From Chitinophagales bacterium (GTDB lineage Bacteria; Bacteroidota; Bacteroidia; Chitinophagales; Saprospiraceae), in assembly GCA_017303475.1 (NCBI GenBank), contig JAFLBO010000003.1, forward strand, positions 124,001 through 188,000: a stretch of DNA of 64,000 nt, in the 5' to 3' direction. This document shows, piece by piece, positions 8,162 through 16,293 of this stretch (positions are counted from its first letter, which is position 1; every line of letters begins with the position of its first letter). Both the position numbers and the translations under genes were made by a program. The notes beneath the pieces are model-generated. The model worked only from the letters and a program-made list of their open reading frames with translations, was not told the DNA's origin and made no database searches.

Positions 8162-9442
8162 CTATTTAAACCTTATAGCCTTCACCGGAGCCACTCCGCT
8201 CACCACCAGAGAAGGCAGGAGCAGGAAAATCAAGGTCACGAGCAAGGTGCCGGCATTGATGCTCAATACGGTGAGCCATTCTACTTTTACCGGAGCATAC
8301 GACAGGTAATAATCTACTTCATTGAGGCGGATAATCCGGAACTTATCTTGTATCCAACAAAACCCTAAGCCCAGCAAATTGCCCAATACCATGCCGTTCA
8401 GGGTAATCACCGCGGCGTGATACAGGAAAATATAACGAATGCGCAGGTTTTCAGTACCCAGCGCTTTCAAAATGCCAATCATGGTGGTGCGCTCCAATAC
8501 AAGCACTAACAGGGCGGTAATCATGTTGATAATGGCAACCGCCAGCATAAGCACCAGGATCACTATTTCATTATAATCCTGCAACTCCAGCCACTCGAAA
8601 ATGCTGGGGAATTTATCCCGAATACTCACCGACAACAGGTTTTCCGGCAAGATTTCCCGATAAATATACTCATTGTACACTTCCAGGTCCCCAAGATTGT
8701 CCAGCCAGATCTCAAATCCGGCTACCTGATTTTCCTCCCATCCCAACAGGTTTTGTACCTGCCTGATATCGCACAGGGCAAATTTCCGGTCGTATTCCTC
8801 CAAACCTGTCTTATAAATCCCGCACACCTGAAACATACGCCTGGTTTGATCCCTGTCCCTCACAAAATGCACAATAAACTTGTCGCCTACACCTACCTGA
8901 AGCCTGTCGGCGGTTTGTTTGCTTATGATGATGTCTCTGGAAAAAGAAGTATCGGATGGTTGTATCGGCCGACCTTCCAGTAAATACGGCTGCAGATTGC
9001 TCCAATCGAAATCCTTGCCGATTCCTTTGAGCAAAATGCCTTCCATGGCCGTTTTGGTGCGAATAATGCCAGGTTTGTGTGCAAACGCCTGGATATGCCG
9101 TATACCACCCTTGGGAGGAGCGCCACGCCAGTCCAGTTGTTCCAATATTTCACGTGGAATACCTTTTACGGTGTCGAGCGATGGATAAAAATCCTGTTTC
9201 AGCGCAATGGGCTGTGGCTCAAATGACAAGGAATAGGCCGTATCTGAAATGTGAATATGCCCCCAGAATTCAAATATTTTCCGACTGATTTCGCTCTTAA
9301 ACCCGGCAATAAGCGCGGAAGAGGCAATCATCACCGCCACACTGAGCGATACCGCCAGTACAGCTATGCGGATAATGAGTCGGGAAAAATTCTTGCCGCC
9401 GGAAAAAGCAATTCTTTTGGCAATGAAAAAAGGCAAATTCAT
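8162..9442 (-). CDS. LolC/LolE-type ABC transporter permease
   Basis: The 426-residue product has one N-terminal membrane helix (about 22-48), a large periplasmic MacB-PCD-like domain (about 50-270) and three C-terminal helices with the FtsX arrangement (about 285-420; MIGILKALGTENLRIRYIFL). This is the layout of the lipoprotein-releasing LolC/E permease, which extracts lipoproteins from the inner membrane together with the ATPase LolD. No ATPase gene is adjacent, so the partner must be elsewhere. It is divergent from bshC. It might instead belong to another FtsX-type exporter. Confidence 0.85.
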   Translation of the reverse strand: MNLPFFIAKRIAFSGGKNFSRLIIRIAVLAVSLSVAVMIASSALIAGFKSEISRKIFEFWGHIHISDTAYSLSFEPQPIALKQDFYPSLDTVKGIPREILEQLDWRGAPPKGGIRHIQAFAHKPGIIRTKTAMEGILLKGIGKDFDWSNLQPYLLEGRPIQPSDTSFSRDIIISKQTADRLQVGVGDKFIVHFVRDRDQTRRMFQVCGIYKTGLEEYDRKFALCDIRQVQNLLGWEENQVAGFEIWLDNLGDLEVYNEYIYREILPENLLSVSIRDKFPSIFEWLELQDYNEIVILVLMLAVAIINMITALLVLVLERTTMIGILKALGTENLRIRYIFLYHAAVITLNGMVLGNLLGLGFCWIQDKFRIIRLNEVDYYLSYAPVKVEWLTVLSINAGTLLVTLIFLLLPSLVVSGVAPVKAIRFK

Positions 9443-9485
9443 GTGATGTGCAAAAACCGGCAGGTATGTAACGAACAGGCAAAGG

Positions 9486-9508
9486 CAAAAGTACGCACTG
9501 TATATTTG
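9486..9508. promoter_or_regulatory. Divergent -7 boxes for the permease and bshC
   Basis: On the minus strand, TACTTTTG (9493-9486) matches TAnnTTTG and points to the permease start at 9442. On the plus strand, TATATTTG (9501-9508) matches and points to bshC. No matching TTG at the -33 spacing was found for either. Confidence 0.4.
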
Positions 9509-9583
9509 GCCGGCGTAAAAACCTCCGACTCATTTCCTTGTTATATGGCCGAAACATGTCATGCTCCGGCTGAATACCCTTCT

Positions 9584-11194
9584 ATGCACAAGTCCATTCT
9601 TGCTTATTCTCAGGTTCCTCAACTCGCTAAAACGGATATAGCTTATGCCGGAGGTGACGACCGCTTGATCCCTTTTTTTACTTATGCCCCCAAACTGGAG
9701 TCTTTTTCAGCCGTTTTGGCCGAAAAAGCCACGCGGCAATACCCCAGAAAAGATTTGGTATCCAGCCTGCAGCGTCAGTATGCTGCCTTGCCGGTGAAAC
9801 AAAAGGTGCAGCAACAAATTGATGCATTGGCCGACGATAATACCTATACCATCGTAACTGCACACCAGCCTGTTCTGCTGACCGGCCCTTTGTATTTCGT
9901 GTACAAAGCACTGACAGCCATACAGTTGGCTCAGTCGGTGGAAGCACTTTCCCAGGGAAAACAAAAGGTGGTGCCTGTGTTTGTGCTGGGGAGTGAAGAC
10001 CATGATCTGGATGAGGTGAACAAAGCCAATATATATGGTAAAACCCTGGTATGGCAGCCCGGCGAATCTGGTCCGGTGGGATGCATGGATGTGGCATCCC
10101 TGGCGCCAGTGCTGGAGGAGTTAAAAGCCATTCTTGGCGACAGGGAGGAGGCTCAGGCTTTGTTCCGGGAAATTCAGCAGTGTTATACCGGTAAGCCCGA
10201 CTTTGCGGCGGCTACCCAGGCATTGTTGCACGAATGGTTGGGCGATTTGGGGCTGGTGGTGCTCAACATGAACGATTCGGTGTTGAAGCGGCATTTTATT
10301 CCCATAATCAAAGCTGAACTGTTGGAACAACCTGCGCACAAACTGGTGAATGAAACTATTGCACAACTGAGCGCTTTAGGCTTCAAAGCACAGGCGGCTC
10401 CCCGTGAAATAAACCTGTTTTACATGCTTCCCGGCCTTCGTGAGCGGATTGTGCTGGAAAACGGGGTATATCAGGTGCTAAACACTGAAATTCGGTTTAG
10501 TCAGGCTGAAATCCTGCATGAGGTTGAGCAATATCCTGAACGTTTTAGTCCGAATGTGGTGCTCAGGCCGCTTTACCAGGAGCTTATTTTGCCCAATCTG
10601 GCCTATGTGGGCGGTGGTGGAGAGCTGGCCTACTGGCTGGAGCGGAAATCGCTTTTCGCTCACTTCAACCTCTCGTTACCCGTGCTGGTTAGGCGCCACT
10701 CGCTGCTGTGGCTGGACCGGGATGCTGCCAAAAAATTGCAAAAAACCGGATTTAGTGCTGCAGAGTTTTTTGCCGATACCGACTCTCTGGTGCGTCAATT
10801 TATTGCCCGCAATGCGGAGGTAGAGGTCAGTCTTGACCAGGAAATGGCCACCATGCAGCAATTGTACAACCAGTTGGCGGCCAAGGCGAAAGCCATTGAT
10901 CCAACTTTGGAAAAATCGCTGCTGGCAGAGTCTGTCAAAGCCGTGGCTGGCCTGGAACAATGGCAGAGTCGGTTAGTACGGGCAGAAAAGCAAAAGCATG
11001 ATACTGCGCTGCAACAATTGCGCAGTCTGAAGGAAAAACTATACCCTGGCAATGGCCTTCAGGAGCGTTATGATAACGTGTTGCCTTATTTACTGAAATA
11101 CGGGAAAGGGTTTTTCCAGACTATTCTGGACCAAATTGCACCTTTTGACCCTGGGTTCGTCATTCTGGAAGAAAGTCCGGAGCCGCTTACATGA
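9584..11194 (+). CDS. bshC: Putative cysteine ligase BshC (bacillithiol synthesis)
   Basis: The 536-residue protein matches BshC throughout: VPQLAKTDIAYAGGDDRLIPFF at the start (split here as VPQLAKTD and DDRLIPFF), TIVTAHQPVLLTGPLYFVYKAL (TAHQP..LTGP core, about 90), PVFVLGSEDHDLDEV (about 135), LRPLYQELILPNLAYVGGGGELAYW (RPLYQE, YVGGGGE, about 330) and a C-terminal coiled coil. BshC is thought to add cysteine to glucosaminyl-malate in the last step of bacillithiol synthesis. I chose the ATG at 9584 because ten residues then precede VPQL, as in relatives; an ATG at 9545 is the alternative. Its 3' end overlaps the convergent DUF2752 gene by 8 bp. Confidence 0.9.
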   Translation: MHKSILAYSQVPQLAKTDIAYAGGDDRLIPFFTYAPKLESFSAVLAEKATRQYPRKDLVSSLQRQYAALPVKQKVQQQIDALADDNTYTIVTAHQPVLLTGPLYFVYKALTAIQLAQSVEALSQGKQKVVPVFVLGSEDHDLDEVNKANIYGKTLVWQPGESGPVGCMDVASLAPVLEELKAILGDREEAQALFREIQQCYTGKPDFAAATQALLHEWLGDLGLVVLNMNDSVLKRHFIPIIKAELLEQPAHKLVNETIAQLSALGFKAQAAPREINLFYMLPGLRERIVLENGVYQVLNTEIRFSQAEILHEVEQYPERFSPNVVLRPLYQELILPNLAYVGGGGELAYWLERKSLFAHFNLSLPVLVRRHSLLWLDRDAAKKLQKTGFSAAEFFADTDSLVRQFIARNAEVEVSLDQEMATMQQLYNQLAAKAKAIDPTLEKSLLAESVKAVAGLEQWQSRLVRAEKQKHDTALQQLRSLKEKLYPGNGLQERYDNVLPYLLKYGKGFFQTILDQIAPFDPGFVILEESPEPLT

Positions 11195-11594
11195 GATTCC
11201 GGGCAATACCGTAGCTAATGGTGATACCCAGCACCAGTAAAATGGCATAAAATCCATAGACTTTTCTCTTAAGGCCCGGAAATCTGGCGCCCAAAGCGGT
11301 GTTTTCCATTAGCCAACCTATGCCGGCATACACCAATGCCGGAATGAAAAGCAGGTTGTAGGACATGGCCTGCTGAAAATTTCCTTGTAACAATTGGTGG
11401 AATGCCCGTTGTGAACCACATCTGGGGCATTTCCAGCCTGTAAATATCAGCACCGGACACCTGGGGACCCCGGGCGTTTCAGGATCCAGAAAAAAATAGA
11501 CGAGTATAAGTGCTATGGCTGCAATCCAAACAACCCGGTTAAGAGCATGTTGGGGATTTTCTTGCCGGGCCAAAAATTGTTCTTTTTCCGCCAT
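11187..11594 (-). CDS. DUF2752 membrane protein with MITE-derived N-terminus
   Basis: This 135-residue protein carries the DUF2752 signature: FFLDPETPGVPRCPV, GWKCPRCGSQRAFH (about 55-70) and LLQGNFQQAMSYN, with three predicted membrane helices. The function of the family is unknown. The ATG and residues 1-17 (MAEKEQFLARQENPQHA) are encoded inside the MITE at 11543-11703, and an SD-like AAGGTG precedes the ATG inside the element. No other ATG precedes the first helix. The gene lies directly after the CD225 gene, a pairing I recall from other Bacteroidota. Expression may now depend on the element. Confidence 0.82.
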   Translation of the reverse strand: MAEKEQFLARQENPQHALNRVVWIAAIALILVYFFLDPETPGVPRCPVLIFTGWKCPRCGSQRAFHQLLQGNFQQAMSYNLLFIPALVYAGIGWLMENTALGARFPGLKRKVYGFYAILLVLGITISYGIARNLM

Positions 11595-11703
11595 TTTTCA
11601 CCTTTTTTCAGTCACGTAACTCAGGCTATGCTTCTTCAAAAACGCAAAAACTGACGAAAAAAGCTCAAATTTTTGACTCCGTCAGAAAATCCCCAACATG
11701 CTC
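11543..11703. mobile_element. 161-bp MITE, copy 1
   Basis: The element begins GAGCATGTTGGGGATTTTCT and ends with the inverse (AGAAAATCCCCAACATGCTC), giving 20-bp perfect terminal inverted repeats. It is flanked on both sides by TAA, consistent with a 3-bp target duplication. Copy 2 at 33995-34155 has the same length and differs at only four positions. It encodes no transposase. IRs starting GAG and a TNA duplication resemble the IS1031 group of IS5-family elements (inference). It sits between the CD225 and DUF2752 genes. Confidence 0.88.
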
Positions 11704-11993
11704 TAAAAGTTGTGGCCTTCATTGGTGGCAACAAAGAAGAGCATACCAATCATAAAAAGAGCATATAGTCCATAACCCACTACGCCTATCCAAAAGCTGA
11801 TCATGGTCCATTTGCGCGCTTCCTGCGAAGCACGTTCTGCTCCATCGTAATCGCCGGCTCTGAACTTGGATTCAACATTGGCTGCATTCACTATGCCTAC
11901 GATACCGAATGGCAGGCAACAAAAAAACGTGGCGAGAATGGATTCAGCGAGCCATGTTTTGGGAGCAGAGGAGGGTACAGGTTGATCAAGCAT
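11703..11993 (-). CDS. CD225/dispanin-family small membrane protein
   Basis: The 96-residue product has a short proline-rich N-terminus, then WLAESILATFFCCLPFGIVGIVNAANV (CCLPFGIVGIV core, about 14-40), an amphipathic A..ASQEARKW segment and a second membrane helix (about 68-90). This is the bacterial dispanin/CD225 arrangement. The family's bacterial role is unknown. Its TAG stop is completed at the junction with the MITE: the T and A come from the TAA flank and the G from the element end. It probably forms an operon with the DUF2752 gene downstream. Confidence 0.82.
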   Translation of the reverse strand: MLDQPVPSSAPKTWLAESILATFFCCLPFGIVGIVNAANVESKFRAGDYDGAERASQEARKWTMISFWIGVVGYGLYALFMIGMLFFVATNEGHNF

Positions 11994-12030
11994 ATGTTTT
12001 AGGTGTGGTTATGTTGTCAAAGATAAACTA

Positions 12031-13335
12031 TTATACAGGTAGCCTGGTAAAAATTTCCTCCCGCATTTCCTGTAATAGACTGCGTTGCGGAAGAGCTGCC
12101 GCTTTTCTGGCAAGGATCCATTTTTGCCCGGTTTCTTTCCAAAAAATCGAAATCCAGGCCAATAAAGGCATCAAAATACCCACGGTCAGGATCCAGGCAT
12201 AGCCTGTTATAAGGCCCACCGACATCCAAAGCACAAAATACAGAAGTCCCATTACCATTGCAATGCCCATGAGCGCACTGGTGTAAAACTCTTTTTTCTT
12301 CACTTTGCTGCGGGTAATGCTGTAAGCTATCCTTCTGATTGGCCATCCGATGATATAACCGGCCAGTGCAGGCAAGGCTAAGAAAATTAACAACAAAGTT
12401 CTGGTCCAGGATGCATGCTCCGGACGAATCAGTGAAGCATCTGTGATGCCATGTTGTTTCAGCGCATCAAAATACCTGTTGCAGAGGTCTTTGAGGGTGT
12501 TTTTTTCGTGTTCGGGCATCGTATTCAGCTGGTCCAGCATGGCTTTTTCAGGCCAAAAAGGCGTTGCATGGTGTTCAACTACTGGTAATGCTGTTGAGCT
12601 ATGCTGATTGTGACTTAGCAGGAGCAGCTGATCGGCCAAAGGATGGTCTTGCGGATCTTCAACGTTGTAGCAGAGTTTCTTCAACGCCGTTTCAATGTCC
12701 CTACAAAGCTGATTGATGGTTGCGCCCGGATTTTTCTGATAGGATTCCCAATAGTTTTTGATCATCAGTGGTTCTCCCACAATTATTTTGGCTTCGTCCC
12801 GGGTGCTGCTACCATCGAAATAATTACATCCCACAGGCATAATCTGAAAATCCTCCATGGGGTGTTGCTCATAGGTACCAAAAGCGATGCGGGCAATCCC
12901 TTTCTGGGAGGGCAGGATACGTTTGTCCAGGTGGTGTTCTCCTTCCACAAAGATGTTTACGGTTACGCGTTGCGTCAGCTTTTTCTTGCAATACTCAAAC
13001 ACTTCATCGTTCCGTTCACGGCCTTCGTACCCGTCCCTGCGGCGGTATACCGGGAACATGTTGCAGCTTTCGAGCAATTTACGAAAAAACGGCTTTCTGA
13101 AGATGTCGCCCCGGGTCATGTTATATACCGGCGGGTCGAAGAATATACAGAAGAAAATGGGATCAATGAATGCCGTGGGGTGATTGGCGGCAATCAACAC
13201 AGGTGTATTGGGCTTTATACCCTTGCGGTTGTGCAGGTATATTTTGCGAAAAAGTAGCCGAAATATTATGTGAATAAACGGTTGGAGTATCCAGTAAAGC
13301 GTGCCTGAACTTTGCCGTATCAATCTGTAATCCAT
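12031..13335 (-). CDS. PlsC-type glycerol-phosphate acyltransferase family protein
   Basis: The 434-residue protein has an N-terminal acyltransferase domain with NHPTAFID (about 50; spacing H-x5-D rather than the usual H-x4-D), a substrate-binding type motif MTRGDIF, FVEGEHH (about 128, in place of the usual FPEG) and PVGCNYF. The C-terminal third has about three membrane helices (about 320-400). It probably transfers acyl chains to a glycerophosphate or related acceptor at the inner membrane. Exact substrate is unknown, and the two-part layout differs from a plain 240-residue PlsC. Confidence 0.82.
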   Translation of the reverse strand: MDYRLIRQSSGTLYWILQPFIHIIFRLLFRKIYLHNRKGIKPNTPVLIAANHPTAFIDPIFFCIFFDPPVYNMTRGDIFRKPFFRKLLESCNMFPVYRRRDGYEGRERNDEVFEYCKKKLTQRVTVNIFVEGEHHLDKRILPSQKGIARIAFGTYEQHPMEDFQIMPVGCNYFDGSSTRDEAKIIVGEPLMIKNYWESYQKNPGATINQLCRDIETALKKLCYNVEDPQDHPLADQLLLLSHNQHSSTALPVVEHHATPFWPEKAMLDQLNTMPEHEKNTLKDLCNRYFDALKQHGITDASLIRPEHASWTRTLLLIFLALPALAGYIIGWPIRRIAYSITRSKVKKKEFYTSALMGIAMVMGLLYFVLWMSVGLITGYAWILTVGILMPLLAWISIFWKETGQKWILARKAAALPQRSLLQEMREEIFTRLPV

Positions 13336-13377
13336 GCGGCAAAAATAATCAGAAAGCCATCATCTGTGTATTTTTTG

Positions 13378-13863
13378 TCAACTGCCTCCGTTACTCTTCC
13401 CCTCAAACAATGCCAGCAGAATGTTTCCCATGTACACGCCCAGGGCTGATTCTACCAGGGTTAGAAACATGGTCATATCCTGAAAATTCAACACATTGGG
13501 AGCAAGCGCTTTGAGGGTAATCAGGGATAAAACGATGACAAAATGACCATTGACCAGCCATTTTACCAATCCATTTATCGGAGCGCCGTTTTGTGTTTGA
13601 AGTGCCGGTTCGGTTATGCTTCTTCCAATAAAACGGAAAACGGCGCCTCCATAAAGCGCTGTAACGGGCGCCAATACCCCCATCAGGGACGTGAATTCTT
13701 CAAAATCGAAGCCACGAAGTATGTAAAAAATGCAGGAAGCGCCTATCAGTACAAAATGATAGATCAGTATCAGCCTGGCGATACGTGTTCGGGGCGACAA
13801 AGGTGCGTCGGCAGCCGGTGCAGTTTTGTTGGTTGTTGCGTCTGAAGCCATAGTCTGTACCAT
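13378..13863 (-). CDS. Four-helix membrane protein of unknown function
   Basis: I do not recognise the family. The 161-residue product has a polar, alanine- and proline-rich N-terminus and four predicted membrane helices (about 29-48, 58-78, 104-122, 130-152). Either M1 or M5 (13851) could be the start. It is on the same strand as the hypothetical gene upstream (15 bp away) and the acyltransferase downstream (42 bp away), so the three may be co-transcribed. Confidence 0.6.
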   Translation of the reverse strand: MVQTMASDATTNKTAPAADAPLSPRTRIARLILIYHFVLIGASCIFYILRGFDFEEFTSLMGVLAPVTALYGGAVFRFIGRSITEPALQTQNGAPINGLVKWLVNGHFVIVLSLITLKALAPNVLNFQDMTMFLTLVESALGVYMGNILLALFEGKSNGGS

Positions 13864-13878
13864 GGGCGTTATTTGCGT

Positions 13879-14784
13879 TTAGCGAAGGTAATCCAACATT
13901 TTTTTAAAAAGACGCTTTTGGTACTCTTCCAAACTGGATTTGTACTTCAGCTCCATGTCTTTGTAGTCGTTTTTCCTTGGCGGGAAGATTATTCCGGAAC
14001 CGTATTTTCCCTGAAACTCCCAACTCAGTTCTACATCGGTTCCTTTTTGAATGCCCTTCACATAAACACGGTGGTATTCAAAATACCCGTCGGGGCAAAT
14101 TTCATTGTTTAAATGGGTAACCTCCAACACAAATTCATCGTAAGCTGTGTAAGAAGTGTCAATTTTGGCTTTCCAAAGTATTGGTGTGCCTTTGGCTTTA
14201 TATTGATTAACGAGCCATTGCCTGGCTTTGGTACATACCTGCCCAAGGTTTTTATCCCGAAGCAGAGTTTGGTTATCGCCAGAATTAATGCCTTGCAGCG
14301 AAGCCGGCAATTGCACGCTAATCATTGAGCCGGATCTGATGTTGCGTTCATCTACCGGCACCCGACCGGCTTTGGTGTAAACCCTGGCGTGAAAATGGGG
14401 TGGTTCGTGGCAGCGGATCACTACCTCTGCCTGATTTTCATGGATTTCGGCCAGGAAAGCCCATTTGTGCAGGAGCCGTTCGTGGAAACTTTGGCCATTG
14501 ATCATCCGGTTGGCATTTTCCAGCTTCTGCCAGGCGCATTGCAGGGAGTCGCAGGTTCTTTTGCCGGAATAAGTTGGGCGCAGGAATAACGACACCTTAC
14601 GGTTACTCACCGCGATGGAGTCGGCTTTCAGCAAGTGACCCAGGTGATTAAATCGGAGCCAGGCATTGAATTCAGCCTTTTTCTTGTCGAAAAACGGCTT
14701 ATCCAGCCGCAGATCCTGTGCTTTTAAGGAGAGGAATGGCCATACAAAAAACAGTAAAATGAGCCGGGCAGGGCGAGGAGCCAT
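13879..14784 (-). CDS. Exported protein of unknown function
   Basis: I do not recognise it. Starting at the ATG at 14784 gives a signal peptide (LILLFFVWPFLSLKAQ) and a mature protein of about 280 residues, rich in basic and aromatic residues. An in-frame ATG 12 codons upstream is possible. The middle holds CDSLQCAWQKLENANRMINGQ-type helices and the C-terminus is highly charged (YQKRLFKKMLDYLR). No sorting domain is present, so it should be periplasmic or outer-membrane associated. It precedes the four-helix membrane gene on the same strand. Confidence 0.6.
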   Translation of the reverse strand: MAPRPARLILLFFVWPFLSLKAQDLRLDKPFFDKKKAEFNAWLRFNHLGHLLKADSIAVSNRKVSLFLRPTYSGKRTCDSLQCAWQKLENANRMINGQSFHERLLHKWAFLAEIHENQAEVVIRCHEPPHFHARVYTKAGRVPVDERNIRSGSMISVQLPASLQGINSGDNQTLLRDKNLGQVCTKARQWLVNQYKAKGTPILWKAKIDTSYTAYDEFVLEVTHLNNEICPDGYFEYHRVYVKGIQKGTDVELSWEFQGKYGSGIIFPPRKNDYKDMELKYKSSLEEYQKRLFKKMLDYLR

Positions 14785-14896
14785 CGCAGATTTTTTTGTT
14801 GTGCGGATGGAAAGACGCAATAGGGAAAATCTTCATTTTGTCTTCCGGGGGATTTAACGTTTAAAATCTACCCGGAACGCCAACATTTAACGTTTG

Positions 14897-16126
14897 CTAC
14901 TCTCTGCGCAAAGCTTCCACCGGGTCAAGCTTGGCGGCTTTTACTGCCGGATAGGTGCCAAATATGATCCCGATGATCACCGCTACAAAGCAAATGATGA
15001 AAAATGTGTTCCAGGTGAGTACGGCATTGAATGGCACATCGGCAAAAAAGCGAATGACCGGGATAACGGCCATAGCAAACCCAGCACCCAGCAAAAGCCC
15101 AACCATACTACCAAAGGCAGACACCGTAATGGATTCTGCCAAAAACAAGCGCCGGATATCACCTTTCTTGGCTCCAACCGCTTTGCGCAATCCAATTTCA
15201 GCAGTGCGTTCATTCACAGAAATCAACAACACATTCATAACGCCAACGCCACCCACAACCACTGAAATGCCAATAATCAAGCCCATAATGATCCGGAAAA
15301 TCAGGAATCCTTTGGAGGTTTGATCAATCCAGAAATCCTGACTCATGATGGTAAAATCGCTGTATTGTTGTGCATACTCAGCTTTTAGCCATTTTTCCAG
15401 TTCCGCCTTTAGCAAGGGAACCTCCTCCGTTTTACCCACCTCAAACAACAGGGTAGGAGGGGAGCGATGCAAATCCTGATCTGATAACAGGGAAATGGGT
15501 AAATAGGCCACAGGGGGTGTTTCTGGCTTTTTATCCTTCACAATACCCACAATCTGAAGCGAATGCCCCAAGGCAGTCAGGGTTTGCCCCAACACAGATT
15601 CCAAAGGTTGATTGCCGGCAATGAGTTTTGCCAGGTGGGTGTTAATCACAGTCTCCCGTTTTCGGGCTGTAAAGGCATCGGGAGAAAACAAGATACCATG
15701 AGTGAGAATGGTATCGCTGGGCGGCTTCTCACCTAAGCAACGCAGCATAGCGCCCAGGGAAGAGTCGCGATTGCTGACGTTCACTTCACGCGTAAAATCA
15801 TTGTGCAAACTTGCCCTTGTGATGTACGGAGCATTGGTGCGAAATTTTACATAGCGGTCATAATCAATTACCTGGAACGTGTCTTTCCGCACTGACAGGT
15901 TATTGATCATTTTGTCGGTTTGGGTTTCCACTACAATGGCATTCACACTGGTATTGCTCGCAATCTGATCTCGGGCAAACTTTTCCAGTCCATCAATGAG
16001 GGAAAATGTTGCCACCAGTGCGGCAACGCCAATAACTATACCCAATACAGATAGCAGGGTATGGAAAAGATTAGAGCGGATGTTTTGTAAGGCCAGTGCA
16101 AAGGATTGCAGGGTGTTTCGGATCAT
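14897..16126 (-). CDS. MacB/FtsX-type ABC transporter permease
   Basis: The start at 16126 (MIRNTLQSFALALQNIRSN) fits the typical short cytoplasmic leader; an ATG 9 codons earlier is less likely. The 409-residue product has one N-terminal helix (SVLGIVIGVAALVATFSLIDG), a periplasmic MacB-PCD domain and three C-terminal FtsX helices with the conserved NERTAEIGLRKAVGAKKGDI and YPAVKAAKLDPVEALR ends. Such permeases use ATP hydrolysed by a separate subunit to move peptides, lipoproteins or drugs across the envelope. No ATPase gene lies in the window next to it. Confidence 0.88.
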   Translation of the reverse strand: MIRNTLQSFALALQNIRSNLFHTLLSVLGIVIGVAALVATFSLIDGLEKFARDQIASNTSVNAIVVETQTDKMINNLSVRKDTFQVIDYDRYVKFRTNAPYITRASLHNDFTREVNVSNRDSSLGAMLRCLGEKPPSDTILTHGILFSPDAFTARKRETVINTHLAKLIAGNQPLESVLGQTLTALGHSLQIVGIVKDKKPETPPVAYLPISLLSDQDLHRSPPTLLFEVGKTEEVPLLKAELEKWLKAEYAQQYSDFTIMSQDFWIDQTSKGFLIFRIIMGLIIGISVVVGGVGVMNVLLISVNERTAEIGLRKAVGAKKGDIRRLFLAESITVSAFGSMVGLLLGAGFAMAVIPVIRFFADVPFNAVLTWNTFFIICFVAVIIGIIFGTYPAVKAAKLDPVEALRRE

Positions 16127-16227
16127 AGCTAGTGGTTTTACTATGCGAAACACGGAAAATCAATCCCTTATCCCTAAAATATTCGATGAAACTAAAAGAT
16201 TACTCGGCAACCATGGATCTCATTAAC

Positions 16228-16292
16228 CTTCCCGGAATACCATTCCGGGGTACATATCCCGTAATCTTCCCGGAATACCATTCCGGGGTACA
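16228..16292. repeat. Duplicated 27-bp hairpin unit
   Basis: CTTCCCGGAATACCATTCCGGGGTACA occurs at 16228-16254 and again at 16266-16292, 11 bp apart. Each copy contains CCGGAAT-ACC-ATTCCGG, a short hairpin. The second copy abuts the stop codon of the oxidoreductase gene, so the pair may act as a terminator or be a REP-like repeat. Confidence 0.7.
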
Positions 16293-16293
16293 A

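Noticed and set aside
9251-9583. Upstream extension of bshC by 111 codons
   Set aside because: It runs antisense through the permease gene start and has no similarity to BshC; the homology begins at the ATG at 9584.
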